From NCBI RefSeq assembly GCF_007991515.1, contig NZ_BJYM01000004.1, positions 124,001 through 188,000 of the forward strand: a stretch of 64,000 nt of DNA. The letters are read 5' to 3'. The translations under genes and the position numbers were made by a program. The DNA comes from Oceanobacillus sojae (lineage in GTDB: Bacteria; Bacillota; Bacilli; Bacillales; Amphibacillaceae). Positions 43,433 to 52,781 of this stretch are shown here, piece by piece. The notes under the pieces were generated by a model. It was not told where the DNA came from, searched no databases, and saw only the letters and a list, made by a program, of their open reading frames with translations. Position 1 is the stretch's first letter, and the number at the start of each line of letters is the position of its first letter.

Positions 43433-44593
43433 TTATTTCACTGCAGCAACAATCTTTTCTGCGCCGTCTGCCATAGAAGCTGCAGAAGTAATATTCAGAC
43501 CTGACTCGTCTAAAATTTGCTTTCCGCGTTCTACGTTTGTACCTTCTAAACGAACAACTAATGGAATGGTTAAGCCAATTTGTTTGGTTGCTTCTACAAC
43601 ACCTTCAGCAATAACATCACATTTCATAATTCCGCCAAAAATGTTTACAAAAATTCCTTTTACATTTTTGTCTGAAAGAATGATTTTAAATGCTTCTGTT
43701 ACTTTTTCAGCTGTAGCACCGCCCCCCACATCAAGGAAGTTAGCCGGATCCCCGCCATAGTGTTTAATAATGTCCATTGTAGACATTGCTAAACCGGCAC
43801 CATTTACCATACATCCAATATTTCCATCTAATGAAACATAGCTCAAGTCATATTTAGATGCTTGAATTTCCTTCTCATCTTCTTCGCCTAAGTCACGTAA
43901 TTCCGCTATATCTGGATGACGGTACAGCGCATTATCATCAAAGTTTAATTTTGCATCTAAAGCAAGCACTTCATTATCACCTGTTGTTACCAGTGGATTG
44001 ATTTCAGCGATAGAGCAATCCTTTGCAACAAAAGCTTCATAAAGTGCTGTCATAAATTTAACTGCTTTCCCTAGTAATTCATTCGGAATATTAATATTAA
44101 ATGCTAGTCTTCTAGCTTGATAAGGTGCTAAACCGACAACAGGGTCAATCACTTCTTTGAAGATTTTTTCAGGTGTTGCTTCTGCTACCTCTTCAATTTC
44201 TGTGCCGCCTTCTTCAGACGCCATCATAACAACCCTGGATGTTGCCCGATCCAGTACTACCCCTACATAATATTCTTTTTGAATATCACAGCCTTCTTCA
44301 ATAAGTAAACGTTTTACTTCTGTACCGTCAGGACCGTTTTGATGTGTTACAAGTGTCTTTCCTAAAATTTCATCCGCATATGTACGAACTTCCTCCAGGC
44401 TCTTTGCAACCTTTACACCGCCAGCTTTTCCACGTCCACCTGCATGGATTTGCGCTTTGACAACGGTTACAGGTGAGCCAAGCTTTTCTGCAGCTTCTAC
44501 AGCTTCGTCAACTGAATAGGCAACATGACCGTTCGGAACTTTTACACCAAATTCTCGTAAAACTTGCTTACCTTGGTACTCATGAATGTTCAT
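43433..44593 (-). CDS. sucC: Succinyl-CoA synthetase beta subunit
   Basis: ATP-grasp subunit that binds the nucleotide and succinate. The N-terminal [17 protein letters not shown] and [18 protein letters not shown] grasp loop and the [12 protein letters not shown] segment (part) are family hallmarks. The ATG at 44593 follows GGAGG by 7 nt and gives 386 aa; an in-frame ATG at 44617 lies upstream of the ribosome binding site. Forms the sucC-sucD unit. Confidence 0.98.
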   Translation of the reverse strand: MNIHEYQGKQVLREFGVKVPNGHVAYSVDEAVEAAEKLGSPVTVVKAQIHAGGRGKAGGVKVAKSLEEVRTYADEILGKTLVTHQNGPDGTEVKRLLIEEGCDIQKEYYVGVVLDRATSRVVMMASEEGGTEIEEVAEATPEKIFKEVIDPVVGLAPYQARRLAFNINIPNELLGKAVKFMTALYEAFVAKDCSIAEINPLVTTGDNEVLALDAKLNFDDNALYRHPDIAELRDLGEEDEKEIQASKYDLSYVSLDGNIGCMVNGAGLAMSTMDIIKHYGGDPANFLDVGGGATAEKVTEAFKIILSDKNVKGIFVNIFGGIMKCDVIAEGVVEATKQIGLTIPLVVRLEGTNVERGKQILDESGLNITSAASMADGAEKIVAAVK

Positions 44594-44626
44594 CTTCCAT
44601 CCTCCTATCAAAATCAATGCAATACT

Positions 44627-44655
44627 ATTGTATTAAAAATATATAAAATAAACAA
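44627..44655 (-). promoter_or_regulatory. Sigma-A promoter of sucCD
   Basis: TTGTTT, a 17-nt AT-only spacer and TACAAT lie on the minus strand 33 nt before the sucC start. Confidence 0.65.
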
Positions 44656-44694
44656 GAAATAGGGAAAACAAATTCAATATTATTTCTCTATTTC
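44656..44694 (-). terminator. Possible ylqH terminator
   Basis: GAAATAGGGAAA pairs with TTTCTCTATTTC (44656-44667 with 44683-44694) just after the ylqH stop; a TTGTTTATTTT tract follows on the minus strand. Low GC makes it moderate. Confidence 0.45.
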
Positions 44695-44707
44695 ATTTTA
44701 AACGGGC

Positions 44708-44989
44708 TTATCTGCTTTTTTCTTTTCCAGTTTGTTTATCTGTCCGATAAATAAAGGCAAACACCTCTGAAACTACTTGAAACAGCTCTTCTGGAATCTT
44801 TTTATTAATATCCAGTTCTCCCAAAAGCTCTACTAAAGATGGATCCTCTAAAATTGGTATATTGTGCTCAATAGCTCTTTCTATGATTTCATCAGCAATA
44901 AATCCTTTCCCGGATGCTGTCACTTTTGGGGCATCGTCCATATTTTGTTCATAGCTTAAGGCTACTGCTTTTTTCCGTTTCTCATTCAC
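44708..44989 (-). CDS. ylqH: FlhB C-terminal-domain-like protein YlqH
   Basis: A 93-residue protein resembling only the cytosolic C-terminal tail of FlhB: KAVALSYEQNMDDAPKVTASGKGFIADEII (part) aligns with the FlhB region just past the NPTH cleavage site, ending in PEELFQVVSEVFAFIYR. It lacks NPTH and membrane segments. Same position as B. subtilis ylqH, directly after a FliK-like gene (overlap 4 nt). A role as a soluble FlhB-like export-switch partner is inference. Confidence 0.88.
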   Translation of the reverse strand: MNEKRKKAVALSYEQNMDDAPKVTASGKGFIADEIIERAIEHNIPILEDPSLVELLGELDINKKIPEELFQVVSEVFAFIYRTDKQTGKEKSR

Positions 44990-47145
44990 ACTCGAAAATC
45001 CACCTTTCCCTGGCCAGCCATTTCATCAGCTTTTCTTCCTGGCTGCTGCTGTCTATCAGCTTCTGTATAAGGTTTACAGACAATAGACGCTATCTGATAA
45101 TTTATTTGCTCCAGCGCTTTCTGCAAATTGGGTCGAAATTTGTCTATTAACCCCGGTGTAGTAGATTGATCATTATAAATAGTAATAGATAGTGCCTTCT
45201 TTTGAACATGAAGGTCAATGATTGTCTCTTTCATACTTTGCAGCTGCAAATCAAAAATAATACGGCAATATTCAGGATCAATGTTTCCATCAGCAGTTTT
45301 CTTTCCTTCAAAATGCAGATTAATATCCTTCGATAAACCAAGCTTTTGACTTGGGATCTGTATATTAGCCTGAACAAAATAACTGCTGTCATTTATATTA
45401 TTTAATTGCATGCCATTTAAAAAGTGTAAAGCCTGCTGAGCATTCTCTCTTCCTGCCCCTCTACTGTTATTCTGAAGCATTTCCAATAATAAATGCTTCA
45501 TCTGCATGGAGCTTGCATCATCTGTTTTTAATGAGCTTTCTGCATTTAAACCGGCATCGCGAAGAACCCACTGAATCTGGTGCAGGAATTGCTCCTTAGG
45601 ATTATTAATTATATTTTCATTTGACGCTGTCCAAATATTCATAAGCCGTTCTATCGCTTGATAACTTTTCGCTTCTGCTAACGATTCCAGTAATGGACGG
45701 ATTGCCCCCTCATTTCCTTGCGTAACCTGAACTGGGTTTGTAAAGTACTGCGGAAATTGAGCAGTTAAATTTGCTTTTGGATGTTCAGAAGAACTGGTCC
45801 CTTGTATCATTGCTCCATGTAACACTCTGGCTTCTGTCATTAATTGCTTTTGATTTTCCAAAATAGACTGCAGCTGCTCCCTTACTCCTTCAAAGCTTGT
45901 AGTAAATGGCGGAGTTACTGTACCTTGATTTTGCGCTCCAGGAGGATTCCATTGCTGTAATGTATTGGCCCACACTTGCTTGTCCAGTATCTTTGAAATA
46001 AATCCTAAATCCTGCAAAAGAGGAAATAGTATCGGTTTTGCCTGCTTTGCATCAGTAGTCAGCACTATTTTTACAGCTTTTTCATTAGAAAACTCCAAAA
46101 TATTCATGAGCCGCTCTAACACTTGAAAATTTTTAGGTTCTGATAGAGCTTCAATAACCTGGCGGGCAGCTCCTTGATCTCCTTGTAAATGATTTGAAAA
46201 ATATTTTGGGAATTGAGCTGCTAAATTCGGCCTGTCCTGTGCTGGGACAGAGCTTCCCTGTGCAGCGTTAGCTTCCATTATCAGCTGCTGTTGATTCGCT
46301 AGAATAGATTTAATCTGCTCCTTCATCCCTTCAAAGCTGGCAGTAAATGGTGCAGCTGCTGCTTGATTTTGTGAGACTGGTTGGCTCCATTGCTGTAAGG
46401 CACTCGTCCACCCCTGTTTATTCAGTGCTTTGGAAACAAGTCCAAAGCTTTGGAGAAGTGGAAATAAAACAGGTTTTTCCTGTTGTATATCAGCAGTTAA
46501 AATAGCACGTACGGCACTTTCTTCAGATACAAAGCCTTTTAAAACATGCTCTAAATTAGCTTGCAGCATTGGCTGCTGACCAGGTGGAAGTGAGCGTTGA
46601 AGTACTGCTAAACTTTCACCTAAATCACCGTTCTGATACGCTTGTACTGCCTGGAAAGAAGCTGCCGTCACTGGAATACGCAATTTCATCAATTGCATTA
46701 GAATGGGCTGAGCCTGCTGCGTTGAAATTTTATTATCCTGAATATATTGAATTGCTTGCAGCAGGTCCCTTCTCTGCATCGGGATTTGTTCTCTGACAAG
46801 CATACTGACCAATTGAGAAGATAGCCTGGTTTCTTTTATACCAAGCTGTTGCAGCAGATTACCAATTAATTGTTTTCCATTTTGCTGTTCACCTGTCATT
46901 ACTTTCAATTCAGGCATTTTTCCTTCATTGGACGTTACTTGAAAAAAATACTTTCCTCCTACAGAAAGAGAAGCCTCAAGCTGGGCAATAAGCTGATTGC
47001 CCTGCATTTGTATGACTGCCTTATGATTTGGATAAAGATGCTTTACAGTGCCTTGTAAAACATCCCCTGATTTCAAATTGTTAAGCAGGCTTGCTTTTGA
47101 TGAATCCAATAATTTTCCCGCTGTCGTGTTTCCTTGAATCCTCAT
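44986..47145 (-). CDS. ylqG: FliK-like protein YlqG with internal duplication
   Basis: A large Gln-rich protein of 719 aa in the place of B. subtilis ylqG (smaller, from memory). The C-terminal part (about 585-690) looks like a FliK-type hook-length domain (INLHFEGKKTADG, ITIYNDQ). Residues about 207-350 and 353-506 form a tandem repeat: both have QxKP(V/I)LFPLLQ, ALQQW or TLQQW, P(F)TxSFEG(M/V)(K/R)EQ, (L/T)AAQFP and ERLMNI(L/W). Its stop overlaps the ylqH start, so the pair is coupled. No signal peptide. Function unproven. Confidence 0.85.
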   Translation of the reverse strand: MRIQGNTTAGKLLDSSKASLLNNLKSGDVLQGTVKHLYPNHKAVIQMQGNQLIAQLEASLSVGGKYFFQVTSNEGKMPELKVMTGEQQNGKQLIGNLLQQLGIKETRLSSQLVSMLVREQIPMQRRDLLQAIQYIQDNKISTQQAQPILMQLMKLRIPVTAASFQAVQAYQNGDLGESLAVLQRSLPPGQQPMLQANLEHVLKGFVSEESAVRAILTADIQQEKPVLFPLLQSFGLVSKALNKQGWTSALQQWSQPVSQNQAAAAPFTASFEGMKEQIKSILANQQQLIMEANAAQGSSVPAQDRPNLAAQFPKYFSNHLQGDQGAARQVIEALSEPKNFQVLERLMNILEFSNEKAVKIVLTTDAKQAKPILFPLLQDLGFISKILDKQVWANTLQQWNPPGAQNQGTVTPPFTTSFEGVREQLQSILENQKQLMTEARVLHGAMIQGTSSSEHPKANLTAQFPQYFTNPVQVTQGNEGAIRPLLESLAEAKSYQAIERLMNIWTASNENIINNPKEQFLHQIQWVLRDAGLNAESSLKTDDASSMQMKHLLLEMLQNNSRGAGRENAQQALHFLNGMQLNNINDSSYFVQANIQIPSQKLGLSKDINLHFEGKKTADGNIDPEYCRIIFDLQLQSMKETIIDLHVQKKALSITIYNDQSTTPGLIDKFRPNLQKALEQINYQIASIVCKPYTEADRQQQPGRKADEMAGQGKVDFRV

Positions 47146-47166
47146 AGCTTCTCCTCTTTTTCTTTA

Positions 47167-47937
47167 TCATTTTCCAAGAGTCTTAATTGGTGCAAATGAT
47201 CTTCTGTGATAAGGTGTCACTCCAAATTCGGCTAATCCATCTAAATGGACTTTTGTGCCATATCCCATATTCTTATCAAATCCATAGCCGGGAAACTCCT
47301 TATGCAATTCCTTCATAAACTGGTCACGAGCCACCTTTGCCAAAACACTGGCAGCTGCAATACTGATGCTTGACGCATCTCCCTTTATAATTGCTTCCTG
47401 GGAGCAGTTTAAATTCGGTAAATGGACTGCATCAATCAATACATGATCAGGAGATGCTGTTAATCCAGATAAAGCTTCATACATTGCTTTTTTTGTAGCT
47501 TCATAAATATTAATTTGATCGATAACCTGATTATTTATAAATGAAATATGATAACTGATGGCATGCTCCTTGATATAAGCACTATATTCTTCCCTTACAT
47601 TTTCCTTTAGTTTCTTAGAATCATTTAAGCCGATTAACCGGAAATCTTTGGGCAGTATAACTGCCGCTGCAACAACAGGACCTGCAAGCGGTCCTCTCCC
47701 TACCTCATCTACACCTGCAATTCGTTCTGCGCCATTCTGAAAAGCTTTCTTCTCATATTGCTGCATTTCTTCAAACTGATTGATTAAAATTTTCTCATGT
47801 TCTTTTTTTCGCTGATATGATTTTAAAAGTGTCTGCACACCTTTTCTATCATCTTGAACGAGTATTTCCCATTCTTCAGATGTCAGATTGTCTTCATTAA
47901 GTAATACTTTAATCTCGGCGATAGACTGCTTCTTCAT
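47167..47937 (-). CDS. rnhB: Ribonuclease HII
   Basis: Removes misincorporated ribonucleotides and RNA primers from DNA. The catalytic motif GVDEVGRGPLAGPVV places Asp77/Glu78; the remaining acidic residues are in LIDA and ASVLAKVARD. I chose ATG 47937 after TAGGAAAG, which aligns with B. subtilis RnhB and gives 256 aa; an in-frame ATG at 47979 has no ribosome binding site. Located between rbgA and ylqG as in B. subtilis. Confidence 0.96.
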   Translation of the reverse strand: MKKQSIAEIKVLLNEDNLTSEEWEILVQDDRKGVQTLLKSYQRKKEHEKILINQFEEMQQYEKKAFQNGAERIAGVDEVGRGPLAGPVVAAAVILPKDFRLIGLNDSKKLKENVREEYSAYIKEHAISYHISFINNQVIDQINIYEATKKAMYEALSGLTASPDHVLIDAVHLPNLNCSQEAIIKGDASSISIAAASVLAKVARDQFMKELHKEFPGYGFDKNMGYGTKVHLDGLAEFGVTPYHRRSFAPIKTLGK

Positions 47938-48003
47938 AACTTTCCTACTTTCTTTTATTATCGTCATTTTATCAGACATATTAAGTCATCTTATTTCTTA
48001 AAA

Positions 48004-48043
48004 TAAGAAAATAGCCTACAAAGAACAATCCCTTGCAGGCTAC
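48004..48043 (-). terminator. rbgA terminator
   Basis: TAGCCTACAAA pairs with TTGCAGGCTA (48012-48022 with 48033-48042), followed by TTTCTTATTTT on the minus strand. It separates rbgA from rnhB. Confidence 0.75.
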
Positions 48044-48105
48044 CGGTTGAATAAATTTATTTTTTTGCTTTATCTGGAAATTTGTAGAGTTCGGCAGGAA
48101 GTGAA

Positions 48106-48945
48106 TTACGGTTGTTCTAACGTAAATTTCCCCAGCTTTCCTGAACGTAAATCCTGAAGTACAATATCTGATACCTTATCAAAATTCACATGTCCTCCGC
48201 TTTCCAAAGCTCCACGTTTTCTTCCTATCCCTTCAAATAACTCTACCATATCAGAGCTATCCTCAATGTCATAACGGTCCTTCAGAAGAGTGGGATATTC
48301 TTCAAACAGAAAACGAATAACAAATGCTGTTACATCTTGTAGAGGGAGCAGCTGGTCTTTTATCGTCCCTATCGCTGCAAGCCGGTATCCTACAATCTCT
48401 TCCTCAAATTTCGGCCATAAAATACCTGGCGTATCGAGTAGTTCAAAGTCTTTCTTTATTTTAATCCATAATTGTTGTTTTGTAATTCCAGGGCGGTCCC
48501 CTGTCTTAGCAATTTTTTTATTGGCAAGCCGATTAATTAATGTAGACTTCCCTACATTTGGAATACCGACAATCATTGCTCTTGCAGGTCTTGGTTTAAT
48601 TCCTTTAGCTTTTAGCTTTTCCATTTTCTCCTGACCCATTGCTTTAGCCAGCTGAACAACTTGTTGAATATCTCCCTTTTGGTTCACATCAACTGCAGCT
48701 GCCTGTACCCCTTTTTCCTGATAGCTTTCTATCCACTCAAGCGTTCTTGAAGGGTCTGCTAAATCCTTTTTCATTAAGAGAACAAGCTTTGGTTTTTGAC
48801 CTAAAACTTCCTGCAGCATTGGATTTTGTGAGGAGTATGGGGCTCTTGCATCTACTAATTCAATGACAAAATCAACGAGCTTTAATTGCTCCTGCACTTC
48901 TCTCCGTGCTTTCGCCATATGACCTGGAAACCATTGTATAGGCAT
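48106..48945 (-). CDS. rbgA: Ribosome biogenesis GTPase RbgA (YlqF)
   Basis: Circularly permuted GTPase needed for late 50S assembly. Motif order is G4-G5-G1-G2-G3. G1 is GIPNVGKST at 127-135, G3 DTPG follows, and the C-terminal RNA-binding domain ends near residue 279. In the G4 motif the family N-K-x-D reads M-K-K-D at 58-61: the guanine-binding Asn is replaced by Met. The N-terminal MPIQWFPGHMAKARR is perfectly typical. Context between lepB and rnhB fits. Confidence 0.96.
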   Translation of the reverse strand: MPIQWFPGHMAKARREVQEQLKLVDFVIELVDARAPYSSQNPMLQEVLGQKPKLVLLMKKDLADPSRTLEWIESYQEKGVQAAAVDVNQKGDIQQVVQLAKAMGQEKMEKLKAKGIKPRPARAMIVGIPNVGKSTLINRLANKKIAKTGDRPGITKQQLWIKIKKDFELLDTPGILWPKFEEEIVGYRLAAIGTIKDQLLPLQDVTAFVIRFLFEEYPTLLKDRYDIEDSSDMVELFEGIGRKRGALESGGHVNFDKVSDIVLQDLRSGKLGKFTLEQP

Positions 48946-49080
48946 TTAGATTCACGATTCCTTTCACTCCTGAGAGTCTTTAGTACTTTTTATCTTTAAT
49001 TGGTAAATCTGTAAATGATTCGCAAACATTGTACTTTTTGATCTCAAATAAAACATTGTTTGCGGACTATTTGATCGCCC

Positions 49081-49629
49081 TTATTCACTGAAATGTATAC
49101 GATCCAATGGCCAGTAGACGAATCTTGCTTTTCCAACAACCTCATCCATTGGTACAACGCCAATAATCCGGCTGTCTGTTGAGTTGCTCCTGTTATCGCC
49201 CATCACGAAAACACTGTCCTCAGGAACTACTTCATACCCCTCTTCTAATTCTTCCAACTTAAAATCATTCGTATAGATCTGATCGTTTAGAAAAGGCTCA
49301 TCTATAGGCTCTCCATCTATATATAATACATTATCCTTTACTTCTACATGCTCTCCAGGCAAACCAATTACACGCTTGATAAAATCATTTTGCTCAGGAG
49401 CATGAAAAACAACAATATCAAAACGATCCGGTTCCCCGAGTGTATAAGTAATTTTATTAACAATCATTTGATCGCGGTCATGCAGGGTTGGAAGCATGGA
49501 AGGCCCTTCTACAACGATAGGCGCAAATAAAAACATCCGTACGATGAATACAAAACCAACAGCAATCAGTATTGCTTTTATCCATTCCAACCATTCATTT
49601 TTTTTCTTTTTTTGCTCTTTCTCTGTCAT
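49081..49629 (-). CDS. lepB: Signal peptidase I
   Basis: Membrane protease that removes Sec signal peptides. A cytosolic Lys-rich N terminus, one membrane helix (about 15-36) and the catalytic Ser44 (GPSMLPTL) and Lys85 (FIKRVIGLPG) are seen, with the C-terminal box MGDNRSNSTDSR. Length 182 aa is the Sip type. It lies between rplS and rbgA, where some Bacillaceae (not B. subtilis) carry a sip gene, and has its own promoter. Confidence 0.96.
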   Translation of the reverse strand: MTEKEQKKKKNEWLEWIKAILIAVGFVFIVRMFLFAPIVVEGPSMLPTLHDRDQMIVNKITYTLGEPDRFDIVVFHAPEQNDFIKRVIGLPGEHVEVKDNVLYIDGEPIDEPFLNDQIYTNDFKLEELEEGYEVVPEDSVFVMGDNRSNSTDSRIIGVVPMDEVVGKARFVYWPLDRIHFSE

Positions 49630-49662
49630 CTGACTTCCTCCGATAACTTCAGTCTACTTTTT

Positions 49663-49691
49663 ATTGTAGCTAGTAACCATTAGATAAACAA
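49663..49691 (-). promoter_or_regulatory. Sigma-A promoter of lepB
   Basis: TTGTTT, 17 nt and TACAAT on the minus strand, 34 nt upstream of the lepB start. It also follows the rplS terminator. Confidence 0.6.
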
Positions 49692-49823
49692 CTTCTAAGT
49701 ATTATTAATTTTTCTGAAGAGAAAAGAAAAATTGATAAACTGTTCTTTAAAAGGTGCTGGATAAGCACAATATTATCTAAACTCTATTTAGCATCTGCTC
49801 TGATTATATTTTCCTTTACAATG

Positions 49824-49860
49824 AAAAAGAGCTACTGTCAATATTGACATAGCCCCTTTT
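49824..49860 (-). terminator. rplS terminator
   Basis: GAGCTACTGTCAATATTGACATAGCCCC region (49829-49856) is a long near-perfect palindrome with a TTTTTC tract on the minus strand, directly after rplS. The plus strand also has TTTTT. Confidence 0.85.
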
Positions 49861-49888
49861 TATTAGTTTCATATTTCTCACTCGTTGA

Positions 49889-50233
49889 TTAACGACGTTC
49901 TTTAATACGAGCTGCTTTTCCACGAAGGTTACGCAGATAGTAAAGCTTCGCACGACGTACGATACCGCGACGAGAAACTTCAATTTTATCAACTCTTGGT
50001 GAATGTAATGGGAAAGTACGTTCAACACCAACACCGTAGGAAATTTTTCTTACTGTGAATGTTTCGCTGATTCCACCGTTTTGACGCTTAATTACAACAC
50101 CTTCAAAAACCTGGATACGTTCGCGAGTACCCTCAACAACCTTAACGTGAACCTTTAAAGTATCACCAGGCCGAAAATCAGGATGATCTGTACGTAATTG
50201 ATCTTTTGTTACATCAGCAATAATTTGTTGCAT
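49889..50233 (-). CDS. rplS: 50S ribosomal protein L19
   Basis: Located at the 30S-50S interface. The family pattern [15 protein letters not shown] (part), IQVFEGVVI and [17 protein letters not shown] is present. The ATG at 50233 follows AAGGAGTG and gives 114 aa; an in-frame extension to 50287 lies in the leader RNA. It has its own promoter and leader after trmD. Confidence 0.98.
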   Translation of the reverse strand: MQQIIADVTKDQLRTDHPDFRPGDTLKVHVKVVEGTRERIQVFEGVVIKRQNGGISETFTVRKISYGVGVERTFPLHSPRVDKIEVSRRGIVRRAKLYYLRNLRGKAARIKERR

Positions 50234-50320
50234 GATTTTCACTCCTTCCAAACTAATGCTCATGCCCTCATTTGAACAGCGGAACATCGTTCTACATGCT
50301 TATACGCATATAAGCACAAT
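50234..50320 (-). ncRNA. L19 leader RNA (autoregulatory leader of rplS)
   Basis: The transcript before rplS begins with a perfect hairpin TGCTTATA/TATAAGCA (50297-50304 with 50309-50316), then GAACGATGTTCCGCTG and a conserved ATGAGGGCATGAG element near the ribosome binding site. This matches my memory of the Rfam L19 leader, which binds L19 for feedback control in low-GC Gram-positives. Confidence 0.55.
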
Positions 50321-50324
50321 TAAT

Positions 50325-50353
50325 AATATAGCATATCCTATCGTAAAGCACAA
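50325..50353 (-). promoter_or_regulatory. Sigma-A promoter of rplS
   Basis: TTGTGC, 17 nt and TATATT on the minus strand, between the trmD stop and the L19 leader. Confidence 0.55.
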
Positions 50354-50359
50354 CTATTT

Positions 50360-51091
50360 TTAGTCATTTTTTATTTCCTGAAGTATTTTTTTATCTGCTT
50401 CATTCAGCTCATGATTTTCTAATAAATCAGGCCGTCTTTGGGCAGTCCGCTTCAAGGATTCCTTCCTTCTCCAGGCTTCAATATTGGCGTGGTTTCCTGA
50501 TAATAATACATCTGGAACCTTCATTCCGCGAAAATCAGATGGACGGGTATAATGAGGGTGCTCCAATAATCCAGTCGAAAAAGAATCCTGTTGTGCTGAC
50601 TCTTCATTCCCCAACGCTTCTGGTAACAGCCGGACAACACTGTCAATAATAACCATTGCCCCTAACTCTCCACCTGTCAGAACATAATCCCCAATAGAAA
50701 TTTCATCTGTTACAAGGTGTCCACGAATCCGTTCATCGTAACCTTCATAATGCCCGCAGATAAAAATAAGATGATCTTCCTTTGCCAGTTCCTCTGCTTT
50801 TCTCTGTGTGTATGTCTCTCCTTGAGGACACAATAAAACCACACGGGGTTGTGATGCTTTTTCTTTTCTCACTGCTTCAACAGCATCAAACACAGGCTGC
50901 GGGGTCAGTACCATACCAGCTCCCCCGCCATAAGGATAATCATCCACCTTCTTATGTTTATGAGTGGAGTAGTTACGGAAATCAACAAGCTGATATGAAA
51001 ATTGTTCCTTCTCTTTTGCTTTTTTTAAAATAGAACTCTCCATAACACCATGAAACATCTCTGGAAAAAGGGTCAGAATATCAATATGCAT
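50360..51091 (-). CDS. trmD: tRNA (guanine37-N1)-methyltransferase
   Basis: Methylates G37 of tRNAs reading CNN codons, preventing frameshifts; a SPOUT-fold homodimer. The knotted AdoMet site is visible: [22 protein letters not shown] and the [11 protein letters not shown](L)GAM segment. Length 243 aa. The ATG directly abuts the rimM stop, so rimM-trmD are coupled as usual. Confidence 0.98.
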   Translation of the reverse strand: MHIDILTLFPEMFHGVMESSILKKAKEKEQFSYQLVDFRNYSTHKHKKVDDYPYGGGAGMVLTPQPVFDAVEAVRKEKASQPRVVLLCPQGETYTQRKAEELAKEDHLIFICGHYEGYDERIRGHLVTDEISIGDYVLTGGELGAMVIIDSVVRLLPEALGNEESAQQDSFSTGLLEHPHYTRPSDFRGMKVPDVLLSGNHANIEAWRRKESLKRTAQRRPDLLENHELNEADKKILQEIKND

Positions 51092-51604
51092 CTAATCTAA
51101 CATCCCTTCCATTAATTCCACGGAAATTGTACCTGTTTCGATATCTACGTTTTTAACTACATCTTCAATATAAGGCAATAACAAATCTTTCTTACCGGGT
51201 CTCTGTACTACCCATACATCATTTGCTCCAGGAGACAATATTTCTTTTATTTTCCCTAAAGACTCACCTTCCGTTGTCTCAACCCTGCATCCGATAATTT
51301 CATGATAATAATAAGCATCTTCTTCCAATTCTTCAGCCTGATCCTTATCAATATACAAATTCATACCCTTCCACTTTTCAACATCATTAATATTTGAATA
51401 TCCTTTAAATGTAATCAAATCAAATCCTTTATGGATACGGTGTGAATCAATCGTTAAAATGATATCCTTTTGTTCAGATGTAATAATCACTTCATTTCCT
51501 GGTGTAAAACGCTCTTCAAAATCTGTGATTCGCAAAACCTTTACCTCGCCGCGAATTCCATGTGTATTAACGATTTTACCAATTTTTAATTTCTCTGTAT
51601 TCAT
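51092..51604 (-). CDS. rimM: 16S rRNA processing protein RimM
   Basis: 30S maturation factor. The N-terminal RimM barrel ([17 protein letters not shown]) and the C-terminal PRC barrel (GVEVxT.. here [15 protein letters not shown], and [18 protein letters not shown]) are intact. The ATG at 51604 follows AGGTGA and gives 170 aa; a GTG at 51613 is inside the ribosome binding site. Confidence 0.96.
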   Translation of the reverse strand: MNTEKLKIGKIVNTHGIRGEVKVLRITDFEERFTPGNEVIITSEQKDIILTIDSHRIHKGFDLITFKGYSNINDVEKWKGMNLYIDKDQAEELEEDAYYYHEIIGCRVETTEGESLGKIKEILSPGANDVWVVQRPGKKDLLLPYIEDVVKNVDIETGTISVELMEGMLD

Positions 51605-51618
51605 ATCTCTCACCTATT

Positions 51619-52008
51619 CTACTCATCAATTCGGATAACTTTATCATCTTTAATTACGATAGCCTGCTCTTTCATAATATGATTCCAATCAGAACCGACT
51701 TCGACCTCAACAAGAGCTTCAACCTCTTTTTCAACGATTTCGCTACCCATTTTTAACTCATCCAGCTGTTCTATTTTAAAATCCAATAGCTTCATTTTTT
51801 CCTGTCGATTTTTAATTTCCTGGTTAAACCGTGTTTCCATATCTGAACGAACATTAACACTTTTATTTTTTAATTTTCGTATTTCAAATTGGAGTTGTTG
51901 ACACTCTTGTTCAAGACGTAATTTATGATTATTAAAATTCTGGCGGATCTTTTCTTTACTATCTTCTGTCACTACTAGCTTGATGGGAACTTTTTTTATT
52001 AATTTCAT
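51619..52008 (-). CDS. ylqD: YlqD-family protein
   Basis: A 129-residue soluble protein in the ylqD position, between khpA and rimM. It has a basic N terminus (MKLIKKVPIKLVVTEDSKEK), a coiled coil (about 25-80) and a short beta-rich C-terminal part (VEVEVGSDWNHIMKE). The family is widespread in Bacilli with no established function. It lies downstream of a strong terminator and so begins the ylqD-rimM-trmD unit or depends on read-through. Confidence 0.85.
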   Translation of the reverse strand: MKLIKKVPIKLVVTEDSKEKIRQNFNNHKLRLEQECQQLQFEIRKLKNKSVNVRSDMETRFNQEIKNRQEKMKLLDFKIEQLDELKMGSEIVEKEVEALVEVEVGSDWNHIMKEQAIVIKDDKVIRIDE

Positions 52009-52051
52009 TCAGATTCAGCTCCTGCCTGATAGATTCGAGTAACAAATGTGT

Positions 52052-52098
52052 AAAAAAGGGAAAGTTGAGCCCCTAAAAGCAGGGTCAGCTTTCCCTTT
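52052..52098 (-). terminator. Terminator after khpA
   Basis: AAAGGGAAAG...CTTTCCCTTT with an inner CCC/GGG pair forms a long stem, followed by TTTTTT on the minus strand. It separates rpsP-khpA from ylqD. Confidence 0.85.
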
Positions 52099-52147
52099 AC
52101 CAGTTTATTCAAAAAGACCGGATATATCAGCTTTTTGAATACGAACC

Positions 52148-52375
52148 TTACATAATATCCAAAAAAATGCGTTTATTACCACCAGTGTTCGCTGCATATA
52201 CAACCGTACGTATCGCTTTAGCAATACGTCCATTTTTGCCAATGACTTTTCCGACATCATCTGGATGAACTGTTAAATGATAAATAACCTTCGAATCTTC
52301 TTCGGTTACTTTAATAACAATATCATCTGGATAATCTACTAATGAGGTAACAATCGATTTAATCAGGGCTTTCAT
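52148..52375 (-). CDS. khpA: KH-domain RNA-binding protein KhpA (YlqC)
   Basis: A 75-aa single KH domain protein with the GxxG loop in IGKNGRIAKAIR. KhpA forms a complex with KhpB (Jag) and influences cell elongation and sRNA-mRNA pairing in Gram-positives. It lies 13 nt after rpsP, as in most Firmicutes. Confidence 0.95.
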   Translation of the reverse strand: MKALIKSIVTSLVDYPDDIVIKVTEEDSKVIYHLTVHPDDVGKVIGKNGRIAKAIRTVVYAANTGGNKRIFLDIM

Positions 52376-52388
52376 GATATCACACTAC

Positions 52389-52661
52389 TTATTTAGAATT
52401 TTTTTGTTCGTGAAATTTTTTCATGATGCCTTCGTTAGAGAATAAATTACGTACTGTATCGCTAGGTTTTGCACCTTTTGTCATCCAATCAAGTGCTTTT
52501 TCCTCATCTATTTTAACTTCAACCGGATTCACTACAGGATTGTACGTACCGATTTGTTCGATAGAACGTCCATCACGTGGAGAACGAGAGTCCGCTACTA
52601 CAATACGATAGAATGGATTTCTTTTTGAACCCATACGTTTTAAACGAATTTTTACTGCCAT
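52389..52661 (-). CDS. rpsP: 30S ribosomal protein S16
   Basis: Assembly protein of the small subunit. The signature [29 protein letters not shown] (part) is exact. The ATG at 52661 lies after GGAGGTGCAAAGC and gives 90 aa; an extension to 52676 includes the ribosome binding site. It follows ffh, about 120 nt away. Confidence 0.98.
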   Translation of the reverse strand: MAVKIRLKRMGSKRNPFYRIVVADSRSPRDGRSIEQIGTYNPVVNPVEVKIDEEKALDWMTKGAKPSDTVRNLFSNEGIMKKFHEQKNSK

Positions 52662-52781
52662 GCTTTGCACCTCCAATAATTATGTTATCACAAGAATTGA
52701 TTTTAACAGATAGTTTTTAGTCTGTAAAGTATTTTTCCATTACAAGCATATTTTATTATAAAAATACGCAAGAATCAACCC

